Part shown: positions 14,732-21,047 of the stretch, in pieces
Numbering within the stretch: the first letter of the stretch is position 1
Layout of the letters: each line of letters starts with the position of its first letter
NCBI RefSeq assembly: GCF_016820585.1
Contig: NZ_JADHDX010000018.1
Coordinates: 1 to 33,610, forward strand
Source: Arthrobacter beigongshangensis
Lineage (GTDB): Bacteria > Bacillota > Bacilli > Bacillales_A > Planococcaceae
DNA length: 33,610 nucleotides
Direction: 5' to 3'
Position numbers and translations under genes: made by a program
The notes under the pieces: model-generated
What the model saw: only the letters and a program-made list of their open reading frames with translations
What the model was told of the DNA's origin: nothing
The model's database searches: none

Positions 14732-16475
14732 TGAAGCAACTAGCCTATACTCACCAATTTCTGAAGAACTTGAATCACTTTCCGATACGACATTTTTAAC
14801 CGCTGAGAGCATAAAAGAGGCCGTAAAAATACTTGAAAATGAACCCCTGCATTATCTGGGTGATTTCGATGATGATGAGTGGATATTTTACAAAGACAAT
14901 TTAAATACTGGCTTGAAGAGAAAACTTAAATTTGAAGAATTGAAATCATATGAATACGTGAATCATCTTCCAAAAAACTTCCGAATAATTGTAAAGTGCT
15001 GGGTAGCTGACTTGATTTCGAAATACCATGTTACTACAGTTGCTGGATATTATTCGAAAATACTAAGAGCTTTAGAGTATACCAATGGATTTGATCGAGA
15101 AAAAGAAGACGAATTTGTATTGTGGTTTACATCAACAGAAACTATTTCAAACAAGGATAAACAATATACAATTTATGTGATATTGAATTTCTTAGATTAC
15201 GCTGATATTGAAGCCGGAGAGGTCTATATAAAACCACTCCTTAATTTAAAAAGAAAAATTGTAAGGAAAAAAGCTAATCGTACTTTACCTCCTTCCAAGG
15301 ATATATTGACCTTTTCGCAAAGTATTGATATTTATTATCAAGAAATCAAATCCAGTAACAATAGTGCCACGGAATGGATTAATGAAAAATTATTATACTT
15401 TCCAATCATAATTTGGTGGAAAATAACAACAATTGTTCCTTTACGACCTTCTGAATTTTGTGCGATAAAAAGGGAGTGTCTTTCCGAAGGAGAAGGAAAC
15501 TATTATTTACATTTACCAAGGCATAAATATTCAAAAAAGCATCCAAATGTAGTCGATAAAGTACGAATTGATCAAGTTGCCTTTGAGCTAATTTCAACTT
15601 ACATTGCTGAAACCGATAAATTTGGGACTAGCGATACTCTTATCTCTTACAATTCAATCTTAAAGACGAGCTCAGATTTTATTCGTAACATAAGAGAAAC
15701 ACAGAAAATAAATGTTAATGTTTTTAACATCGGACAATTGTACATTTTGATTCAGAGCTTTTATGAAAAAATTGTACAACAAAAGTACGGGTTTTATATA
15801 CCTCGGAAAAACCAGCTCTGGCCGAATGACACAAGGCACCTAGCCATATTTTCGTTAATGATGCAAGGGGTATCACCTATTGAAATTGCCAGGTTAGCAA
15901 ACCATAAAACCATTTCAATGCAATTGAATTACGCTCATCATACTGAATACTGGATAGATTCGGAAGTCTTTGCGCTACTACAAAAGTTTAAGTTTGCACA
16001 ATCCTCTCAATCGAACTCGGAAGTAAGTTCTTCAAAAAACAAAAAAAAGAAAGGAGCCTTGAAAGCTTCTTTGGATTTAGCTCCTCATATTCCGAATGAC
16101 ATATTGCTTAAAGCTTTTAGACCCCCTACTACGCAGGATTGTAAAAAACCTTTAAAAGATCTAGGGTATTGTTCAGATGAACAGCAGCGTTGTGAAACCG
16201 AGGATTGTATTTTTTGTAGTCACTGGAGAATTACTCCTGAAGAATTGGCTGAAAAGTCTAATGTTATTAAAGGTAAGCTAGCTAACAGCAAAAGAAACAT
16301 CAATGAATTGATTACTTTCATGAAAAATTTGCATTCGATTATGCTGTCTGACGAATTTTCTAGGGTGAATCCAACAAATTTTAACAAGCTGAAGTCTATT
16401 TCCTTTCAAATTAAAGACAGCGTGAAAGAAATTGCAGAACTTAAAATACTAGGGGGTCAAAATGATGGCCAATAA
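14724..16475 (+). CDS. Tyrosine recombinase/integrase, third gene of the trio (Tn554 TnpB-like)
   Basis: This is a 583-aa integrase. The catalytic residues visible are R241 (VPLRPSEFCAI), D369-T-R371-H372 (WPNDTRHLA, Asp instead of the first His), H394 (ANHKTIS) and Y403 (QLNYAHH). The C-terminal tail has a Cys-rich motif YCSDEQQRCETEDCIFC, likely zinc-binding, comparable to the Cys cluster near the end of the second protein and to Tn554-TnpB-type recombinases. ATG 14724 follows GCGAGGT and overlaps the previous stop by 8 nt; TTG 14700 is also in frame. All core residues for strand exchange are present. It is likely to act with the first recombinase during integration and excision. Confidence 0.87.
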   Translation: MNSEATSLYSPISEELESLSDTTFLTAESIKEAVKILENEPLHYLGDFDDDEWIFYKDNLNTGLKRKLKFEELKSYEYVNHLPKNFRIIVKCWVADLISKYHVTTVAGYYSKILRALEYTNGFDREKEDEFVLWFTSTETISNKDKQYTIYVILNFLDYADIEAGEVYIKPLLNLKRKIVRKKANRTLPPSKDILTFSQSIDIYYQEIKSSNNSATEWINEKLLYFPIIIWWKITTIVPLRPSEFCAIKRECLSEGEGNYYLHLPRHKYSKKHPNVVDKVRIDQVAFELISTYIAETDKFGTSDTLISYNSILKTSSDFIRNIRETQKINVNVFNIGQLYILIQSFYEKIVQQKYGFYIPRKNQLWPNDTRHLAIFSLMMQGVSPIEIARLANHKTISMQLNYAHHTEYWIDSEVFALLQKFKFAQSSQSNSEVSSSKNKKKKGALKASLDLAPHIPNDILLKAFRPPTTQDCKKPLKDLGYCSDEQQRCETEDCIFCSHWRITPEELAEKSNVIKGKLANSKRNINELITFMKNLHSIMLSDEFSRVNPTNFNKLKSISFQIKDSVKEIAELKILGGQNDGQ

Positions 16476-17184
16476 AGCTGGGCGTAAAACAAAGTTGACT
16501 GAAAAAGAGGTTAACCACCTGATTTATTTATTTAAAACAGAGAAACAAATAAATGGCAAAATTAAATATGGTGATATGCATCAATTCAACAATGAAGTAG
16601 TTCAACAGGGCCGTTTCCCTACCTCAGCTGGAGAAGACTTTTGGAGAAAGAAAAATCGGCTAGGAAGAATGGTGATCGATAAAGCGAATAGTGTCTTTAC
16701 TTCTAAAGTGTCTACTTCGGAAGTTCCGAACGACAATATTCCAAACCTTTCTGATATCATTAATAAACATTATGATGATAAAGAAGCTTTGATTAAGGAA
16801 TTAATTGTGATTGAACGGAAATTCTATAAAAATATTGAACAGAGAAAAACCTTAGAACTAAAACTCGCAGAAAGTGAGAGGAAAGTTCAAGAATATAAAA
16901 GCAAACTTTCTGAATCAGAAAATCAGTCTGAATACCTCCAAGATCTTTTATTTAAAATGTTAAGGTATAGTTCAAACAAAGAGGTCCCCCTAGTTAATCA
17001 TTTAGATACAGGTCAAAAACAGACAAGTATTGTCAAAGGGGCTTTAGAAAATATTTTTAGTAATCCCTCAGATTTTTATAATTGGTATGAAACGAATTTA
17101 GAAGCATCCGGAAAAATAAAGGATAACGTGATTCCTTTAAAAAGTAAAAAAACTATAGCAGATGAATTTTCGGATATCTTTTGA
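16462..17184 (+). CDS. Coiled-coil accessory protein of the recombinase module
   Basis: This 240-aa protein overlaps the integrase end by 14 nt, so it is part of the same operon. Residues ~1-80 are basic and include a region like a small DNA-binding fold (GRKTKLTEKEVNHLIYLF, FPTSAGEDFWRKKNRLGR). Residues ~105-165 form a long charged heptad-like helix (IERKFYKNIEQRKTLELKLAESERKVQEYK), a probable coiled coil. In Tn554 the third gene, tnpC, encodes a small accessory protein with a coiled coil that influences orientation and efficiency of transposition. An equivalent role is inferred here from position and structure, not sequence identity. No enzymatic motif is seen. Confidence 0.7.
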   Translation: MMANKAGRKTKLTEKEVNHLIYLFKTEKQINGKIKYGDMHQFNNEVVQQGRFPTSAGEDFWRKKNRLGRMVIDKANSVFTSKVSTSEVPNDNIPNLSDIINKHYDDKEALIKELIVIERKFYKNIEQRKTLELKLAESERKVQEYKSKLSESENQSEYLQDLLFKMLRYSSNKEVPLVNHLDTGQKQTSIVKGALENIFSNPSDFYNWYETNLEASGKIKDNVIPLKSKKTIADEFSDIF

Positions 17185-17230
17185 TGTGAATATTCGAAGA
17201 AACTATCCCCAAAGCCCTTTAAATGAAAAA

Positions 17231-17265
17231 GTCCAGGAAGGAAAATAAGAATTTTTCTCCTGGAC
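17231..17265. repeat. Hairpin-forming inverted repeat after the recombinase operon
   Basis: GTCCAGGA (17231-17238) and TCCTGGAC (17258-17265) are perfectly inverted, with inner AAAAT/ATTTT pairing possible. It lies between the end of the recombinase operon and the convergent 177-aa gene, so it may act as a terminator for both. No good T-run follows on the plus strand. A C-rich run (17290-17303) follows. Confidence 0.5.
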
Positions 17266-17323
17266 CAATGTGATATTGATCTTTTCGAGCCCCCTCCCCC
17301 ACCCAATTAAGAAATATAATGGT

Positions 17324-17857
17324 CTAAGCTTTAGTATTTTCGTGTTCCTCAAGTACTCTTTTTCCAGAAATCAAGACTTTTTCATAGATTGGATTAGTGA
17401 TTAACTTATTTATCAATTCTAGTTTTCCAAGACTTATATAGGTTTTTTTAAAATTCAAGTTTTCATTTTTTTTATAAACTTTGTCAATGAGATCACAAAA
17501 TTCAAGAACGACGTCTATAAATGTTTTATCTGCAACAGCGTTTTGGGAATCAAAATAATCGCTATTGCTATTGAATGACCTATCTTTAGATTTTAAATCC
17601 AAGTTTGTATCAATCACTTTCTTCAAATAGTAATAAAAGGAATCCAAATCTTTGCATTTTTTTAAAGAAGTGATTGTATAGGCGCTAAATTCGGATGTAT
17701 CAAATCTATAAAGCGAAGTGTAATAAATGTATAAGTCTTCAATTTCAGATAGGGTCTTCTTAGTTATCACTGCTTTAATGCTTTCACTAGCTGTGAAATA
17801 TTCCTTTAGCTGACTAGGTAGTTTCGAACTGTTTGCAAACGTTTCTATTTCACTCAT
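17324..17857 (-). CDS. Unrecognised 177-aa protein divergent from the C-type regulator
   Basis: I do not recognise a family. The protein is hydrophilic, rich in Lys, Asp, Ser and Tyr, apparently all-helical, without signal peptide, TM segment, or obvious catalytic or metal motif. The start is ATG preceded by ATGAGGT at about 8-nt spacing, which supports real translation. It is transcribed away from a small HTH gene across a ~145-bp region holding a C-box-like operator. That suggests it is under the control of that regulator and is island cargo next to the recombinase module. A small restriction enzyme, toxin or phage-defence effector would fit this position, but nothing in the sequence proves it. 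Confidence 0.65.
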   Translation of the reverse strand: MSEIETFANSSKLPSQLKEYFTASESIKAVITKKTLSEIEDLYIYYTSLYRFDTSEFSAYTITSLKKCKDLDSFYYYLKKVIDTNLDLKSKDRSFNSNSDYFDSQNAVADKTFIDVVLEFCDLIDKVYKKNENLNFKKTYISLGKLELINKLITNPIYEKVLISGKRVLEEHENTKA

Positions 17858-17933
17858 GTTTTTTTACCTCATTTCATTACTCAAGTGTAGTCTTACAATA
17901 CAGACAGTGTAGCATATCAGGCTCTCTCTTGCA

Positions 17934-17951
17934 GACTATAGTCCGTGGACT
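17934..17951. promoter_or_regulatory. C-box-like operator of the controller protein
   Basis: GACTATAGTC (17934-17943) is a perfect palindrome and overlaps a second one, AGTCC-GT-GGACT (17940-17951). Together they give the GACT-TATAGTC-CGTG-GACT arrangement I recall for C-boxes of restriction-modification controller proteins. It sits about 20 bp before the -10-like TATAGA (17972-17977) of the HTH gene, where these proteins activate and then repress their own promoter. Confidence 0.7.
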
Positions 17952-17954
17952 GAA

Positions 17955-17993
17955 CACCACATTTCTCTGAGTATAGAGAAAAAGAGTGTGGTG
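17955..17993. repeat. Two-step inverted repeat before the HTH start codon
   Basis: The outer arms CACCACA (17955-17961) and TGTGGTG (17987-17993) and the inner arms TTTCTCT (17962-17968) and AGAGAAA (17975-17981) form a bulged hairpin ending 9 nt before the HTH start codon. It could be a second operator half or fold in the mRNA leader. Confidence 0.55.
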
Positions 17994-18002
17994 CTATAGT
18001 GG

Positions 18003-18233
18003 ATGGAAATAGAAGAGGTTTTCGGGAAAGTACTAAGAGAAGTTAGGTTGGAAAAGAAATTTTCACAAGAAGAGTTAGCTCATATTTGTGGTTTAGATCG
18101 TACATATATTAGCCTAATGGAAAGAGGAAAAAGAAAGCCGACAATTAATACTATCTTCGCATTAGCTGTAGGTTTAAATGTTTTACCAAGTTCCCTTGTA
18201 TTAGCAACTGAAAAGCTCATTGAGTTTAAGTAA
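18003..18233 (+). CDS. Small HTH regulator resembling restriction-modification controller (C) proteins
   Basis: This 76-aa protein is essentially a single XRE-type HTH domain (residues ~8-68): VLREVRLEKKFSQEELAH, then the recognition segment LDRTYISLMERGKRKPTINTI. The LDRTYIS-x2-ERGKR-x-PT pattern and the size are typical of C proteins such as C.BclI or C.AhdI. No ribosome binding site precedes the ATG, and C genes are often leaderless or weakly translated. A C-box-like operator lies 52 bp upstream. C proteins delay restriction relative to methylation, yet no methyltransferase or endonuclease gene is recognisable nearby. It is either an orphan controller or controls the divergent 177-aa gene. 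A general XRE regulator is the fallback reading. Confidence 0.8.
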   Translation: MEIEEVFGKVLREVRLEKKFSQEELAHICGLDRTYISLMERGKRKPTINTIFALAVGLNVLPSSLVLATEKLIEFK

Positions 18234-18496
18234 TTAACAATGTTGTTCATACTCTATATTCGATTCTGACCAGGCCGAGAATATTTCCTAACTAAGATTC
18301 TTTCTTGTATCCTTTAGGGATATTTATGGATGGTTGCAATAGAGGAATCCCCCGGTTGCTCCGAAGTTCGTGACAGCGATAATAAAATAGGGCGTTCATC
18401 AATGGAGTTAAGACCCCAGTGGACGTCTTTATTTGCTCTAATCAAATGAACCGAAAGGGTGAAATTTAGTTTTGCTGGAAAGCAGACACTGTTTTG
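18234..18496. other. Intergenic stretch, unexplained
   Basis: About 260 bp without a convincing plus-strand gene. The minus strand is open from 18520 to 18314 and its C-terminal part reads naturally (LIRANKDVHWGLNSIDERP, LSLSRTSEQPGDSSIATIH), as if from a decayed gene. There is no start signal and I do not recognise a family. TGCTGGAAAGC (18473-18483) is the inverse of GCTTTCCAGCA at the topB junction (10469-10479). It may hold an element end. Confidence 0.35.
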
Positions 18497-18550
18497 TTGA
18501 CACTTTTTCCTCTTTAGCATAATATACTATACATCAAGAATATTTGATGT
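18497..18550 (+). promoter_or_regulatory. Promoter and ArsR-type operator 1
   Basis: TTGACA (18497-18502), 17 nt, then TAATAT (18520-18525). Just downstream ACATCAA (18531-18537) and TTGATGT (18544-18550) are inverted with a 6-nt spacer, a typical ArsR/SmtB operator covering the transcription start. The same repeat recurs at 18895-18916. Confidence 0.8.
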
Positions 18551-18566
18551 GAGGAGAGAAATAATC

Positions 18567-18875
18567 ATGATTAAACAGCGGGATGTTTGTGATACAACTT
18601 TACTCGACTATGAGAAGAAATTTAAAGCATTGTCGGATCACAAGAGACTTTATATATTGCGTATTTTGGCTACAGAAGGAAAAACCTGTGTTTGTGATTT
18701 GAGTGAACTACTAGCATTGCCACAATCTAAATTATCGTATCATCTAAAAATCTTATTAGATGTGAACTTTATTTCTGTTGAAAAAGAAGGGAAATGGAAT
18801 TATTATTCAGCCAATCCTAATGAAATAAAGAAAATATTATCTTCGGATCTTTGTTGTCTCTTTTATCCTGAATAA
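18567..18875 (+). CDS. arsR: ArsR-family metalloregulator of the permease cassette
   Basis: This 102-aa winged-helix repressor carries KALSDHKRLYILRIL at helix 2-3, then the As(III)/metalloid site T-C-V-C-D-L (CxC pair), then the recognition helix LPQSKLSYHLKILLD and wing KEGKWNYYS. It is expected to release DNA when arsenite or an organoarsenical binds its cysteines; C-terminal CC adds further thiols. ATG 18567 is chosen with GAGGAGAG 10 nt upstream; an upstream GTG (18549) lies inside the operator. It controls its own promoter and, through an identical repeat, the permease that follows 64 nt downstream. Confidence 0.9.
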   Translation: MIKQRDVCDTTLLDYEKKFKALSDHKRLYILRILATEGKTCVCDLSELLALPQSKLSYHLKILLDVNFISVEKEGKWNYYSANPNEIKKILSSDLCCLFYPE

Positions 18876-18894
18876 GGATAATTTTTTTATAGTT

Positions 18895-18916
18895 CACATC
18901 AATAAAAGTTGATGTG
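18895..18916 (+). promoter_or_regulatory. ArsR-type operator 2, before the permease
   Basis: CACATCAA (18895-18902) and TTGATGTG (18909-18916) are inverted with a 6-nt spacer, the same sequence as operator 1. It lies between regulator and permease genes, so the permease likely has its own regulated promoter or an internal control point. Confidence 0.8.
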
Positions 18917-18939
18917 TTTACTCAGAAAGGATGATTTAT

Positions 18940-19818
18940 ATGGATATTATGGGGTTCATTAAAAACTTCTTAATATTATTTGTTGAATTGGCAGCGTTAT
19001 TTCTTTTGATTAGTTTCCTTGTGAGCTTGCTTCAACAAGTTGTTACGGAGGAAAAGATCAAAAGTATTTTAGAGAAAGGTAATAAAGCGACGGGGTATGT
19101 CTCTGGAACCTTTTTAGGTGCGCTTACGCCATTTTGCTCCTGCTCAACCATCCCGATTTTGGCAGGGTTATTGAGTTCAGGCGCGCCATTCGGTCCGTCA
19201 ATCTCCTTTTTAATAGCATCGCCTTTATTAAATCCGATTATCGTGATTTTATTGTGGAAGCTATTAGGCTTGAAATTGACTGTGTTTTATGTCGTCAGTA
19301 TGTTTATTTTCGCAGTGCTAGCTGGTGTCCTATTTAATGCACTTGGATTAGAAAAACATCTAAAAAACGTAAGAATTCGACGCACAAAAAATGAAAATGG
19401 TGAACCAGAATCCAAGTGGGTTCTCGCTTTAAAAGATGCATGGAACTTCTTTTACCCGGTCTTACCTTACTTACTCATCGGGGTTCTCATTGGTGCCGTT
19501 ATTCATGATTTCATTCCAGCTGAATTTATAACAGCGATTGCGGGGAATGATAATCCGTTTGCGATACCTATAGCTGCTGTAATTGGAATTCCGATGTACA
19601 TTCGAGTTGAAACGATGATCCCTATATCAGAAGCGTTAGTAGCTAAAGGAATGAGCATGGGTGCTGTGGTTGCACTGATTATTGGGGGGGCAGGAGCGAG
19701 TCTCCCTGAAATCCTACTGTTAAACAAATTATTTAAGCCACGATTAATAGCAGCCTTTATCATCACAGTTTTCATTGGTGCTGTCACAACGGGATATATT
19801 CTTTACTTTACATTTTAA
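18940..19818 (+). CDS. Permease of the DUF318/ArsP family
   Basis: This is a 292-aa membrane protein with about eight TM segments in two halves. The first half has TPFCSCSTIPILAGLLSSGAP with the conserved CSC motif, and FLIASPLLNPI. The second repeats the fold with GIPMYIRVETMIPISEALVAKG and GAGASLPEILLL. This is the PF03773 (UPF0718) family, which includes ArsP, an exporter of trivalent organoarsenicals. ATG 18940 is used because AGAAAGG (18924-18930) abuts the upstream ATG 18931. Linkage to an ArsR regulator and a small Cys-rich gene supports metalloid efflux. A specific substrate cannot be fixed. Confidence 0.88.
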   Translation: MDIMGFIKNFLILFVELAALFLLISFLVSLLQQVVTEEKIKSILEKGNKATGYVSGTFLGALTPFCSCSTIPILAGLLSSGAPFGPSISFLIASPLLNPIIVILLWKLLGLKLTVFYVVSMFIFAVLAGVLFNALGLEKHLKNVRIRRTKNENGEPESKWVLALKDAWNFFYPVLPYLLIGVLIGAVIHDFIPAEFITAIAGNDNPFAIPIAAVIGIPMYIRVETMIPISEALVAKGMSMGAVVALIIGGAGASLPEILLLNKLFKPRLIAAFIITVFIGAVTTGYILYFTF

Positions 19819-19833
19819 GGAGGTGAAAGACGA

Positions 19834-19989
19834 ATGAAAAAAGAATCGTTGTTTAAAAAGATTTTTGCTTCCAAGCAGGATTGCTGCTCTGTTGATATTG
19901 AAGAGGTTGAAGAGAAAACTGAAAAGGTTTCTGATAAAGCTACGGCAAGTAAAAGTGATTCTTCATGCTGTTCCTCTAAAAAGGAGTAA
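19834..19989 (+). CDS. Small Cys-rich protein (51 aa) of the metalloid cassette
   Basis: This short gene follows the permease stop by 15 nt and has a near-perfect ribosome binding site (AAGGAGGTG, 19817-19825). The product is basic at the N-terminus (MKKESLFKKIFASKQ), then acidic, with two vicinal Cys pairs: QDCCSVD at residues 17-18 and SSCCSS near the C-terminus (45-46). The paired cysteines suggest thiol coordination of arsenite or another soft metal, perhaps as a metallochaperone to the permease. I recognise no named family. The amphipathic start could bind the membrane. Confidence 0.75.
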   Translation: MKKESLFKKIFASKQDCCSVDIEEVEEKTEKVSDKATASKSDSSCCSSKKE

Positions 19990-20021
19990 TCAAAAAGTTA
20001 TAACTTTGAAAGGTGATAGTA

Positions 20022-20225
20022 ATGATTATTAACCGTGGAGGTACATTAAGTACCGCCTACTTTACATCCTATTTTGAGCTAATATTAGCGTCTCGAACAT
20101 CGGATGTAGACGAAGCTAAAAAGATTGTTTTTCAACGCTTATTTAATAATAATCCTCGCCAATTAGGTAATGAAACGTATCGACAATTTTTACAAGCGTA
20201 TAATAATTTGGCGAATAATAAATAA
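20022..20225 (+). CDS. Conserved-looking small protein, unknown function (67 aa)
   Basis: ATG 20022 lies 7 nt after AAAGGTGA, 32 nt downstream of the Cys-rich gene, and a terminator follows its stop. It therefore appears to be the last gene of the metalloid cassette. The product begins MIINRGGTLSTAYFTSYFELILASR and ends with a polar helical tail (QFLQAYNNLANNK). There is no Cys, TM segment or known motif. An in-frame GTG (20013) is less likely because it overlaps the ribosome binding site. Function unknown. Confidence 0.65.
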   Translation: MIINRGGTLSTAYFTSYFELILASRTSDVDEAKKIVFQRLFNNNPRQLGNETYRQFLQAYNNLANNK

Positions 20226-20260
20226 ACAACAGAGATGCATTTTGCTCCTCTGTTGTTTTT
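20225..20260 (+). terminator. Intrinsic terminator of the metalloid cassette
   Basis: AACAACAGAG (20225-20234) pairs with CTCTGTTGTT (20248-20257) followed by TTT, right after the 67-aa gene. Confidence 0.85.
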
Positions 20261-20361
20261 AGTTTCTTTTTTCTTGATAAAGGAATGAGAATGAATGGCC
20301 TCATCTTTTATTTACCGGTTCCGTATGCTTTTATTATCGCTCTTGCTTTAATTCTCCTACT

Positions 20362-20925
20362 CTACTCAGTCTCATCGGACAACGATGTAGAGCGATCATC
20401 CAAATAACGATATAAAGTAGTCTTACTAATTCCAGTCGCTTCTTTTATGTCATATAGCGTATAAGTCTTACTGTCATACATTGAAAAAGCCAGCTGTAAA
20501 TTGTCATCTGGTTTTCGTGGACGACCAATTGATTTACCCTGTTGTTTAGCAGCTTGTAGCGTAAATGTAGAAGAATGGCTTAGAAACTTTGATTGTAAAT
20601 CCGCAAAAAAAGTCGCACTTTGAAGTAGTGAAGCTTTTTGTATCGTTTGGTTGGTTAATTGTTCATCGACGAAGTGAATGGTGATTTGATCTCGTTCTAC
20701 TAGTCGTAAAATATCTAAAAGTTGCTGAAGGGAATCAGCTAATACTGCGATATTTTGGACGAACAGCTCGTCATCTTTTTGAACAGTCATCAATAATTGT
20801 TCAAGCTCAGTTCTTTTCTTGGCAAGTCCATGTGCCTCTTTAAATAATGTATCAAAGAAAAGTTCGTTTAATTGATGGGTGCATTGTTGATCCCGAACAA
20901 TCGGACGGATGTATCCATATTTCAT
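20362..20925 (-). CDS. Resolvase-like DNA-binding protein lacking catalytic residues
   Basis: The 187-aa protein has the length and layout of a Tn3-type serine resolvase: MKYGYIRPIVRDQQ at the N-terminus, a long linker helix, and a C-terminal GRPRKPDD plus HTH (YTLYDIKEATGISKTTLYRYL). But the active-site S of Y-x-R-V-S-T-x-D-Q is replaced (RPIVRDQ), and the LDRLGRS arginines are absent (NIAVLADS). It is probably a catalytically dead relative used as a transcription factor. It is divergent from the SulP gene, with an inverted repeat between them, as expected for a regulator of that operon. It retains an intact frame without decay. Confidence 0.8.
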   Translation of the reverse strand: MKYGYIRPIVRDQQCTHQLNELFFDTLFKEAHGLAKKRTELEQLLMTVQKDDELFVQNIAVLADSLQQLLDILRLVERDQITIHFVDEQLTNQTIQKASLLQSATFFADLQSKFLSHSSTFTLQAAKQQGKSIGRPRKPDDNLQLAFSMYDSKTYTLYDIKEATGISKTTLYRYLDDRSTSLSDETE

Positions 20926-20943
20926 TTTTTTTTTGCTCCTAAC

Positions 20944-20969
20944 TTCCCAAAACGGTTCACTTTTGGGAA
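20944..20969. promoter_or_regulatory. Inverted repeat between the resolvase-like gene and sulP
   Basis: TTCCCAAAA (20944-20952) and TTTTGGGAA (20961-20969) are perfectly inverted with an 8-nt spacer, 19 bp before the resolvase-like start and 78 bp before the SulP start. Its place in a divergent promoter region makes it the best operator candidate for the resolvase-like protein. No poly-T follows, so it is not a terminator. Confidence 0.6.
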
Positions 20970-21047
20970 TTGAAATGATATGCTACATACATTCTAACAT
21001 CGATAGTAGCTATGTTGAAATTTTTGTCTTTATGAAAGGGGAACAGT

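Noticed and set aside
17324..18233. Complete restriction-modification system
   Set aside because: Only the controller-like gene and C-box are visible. The 177-aa neighbour has no methyltransferase motifs (F-x-G-x-G, D/N-PP-Y) and no recognisable PD-ExK site, so an R-M call is not supported.
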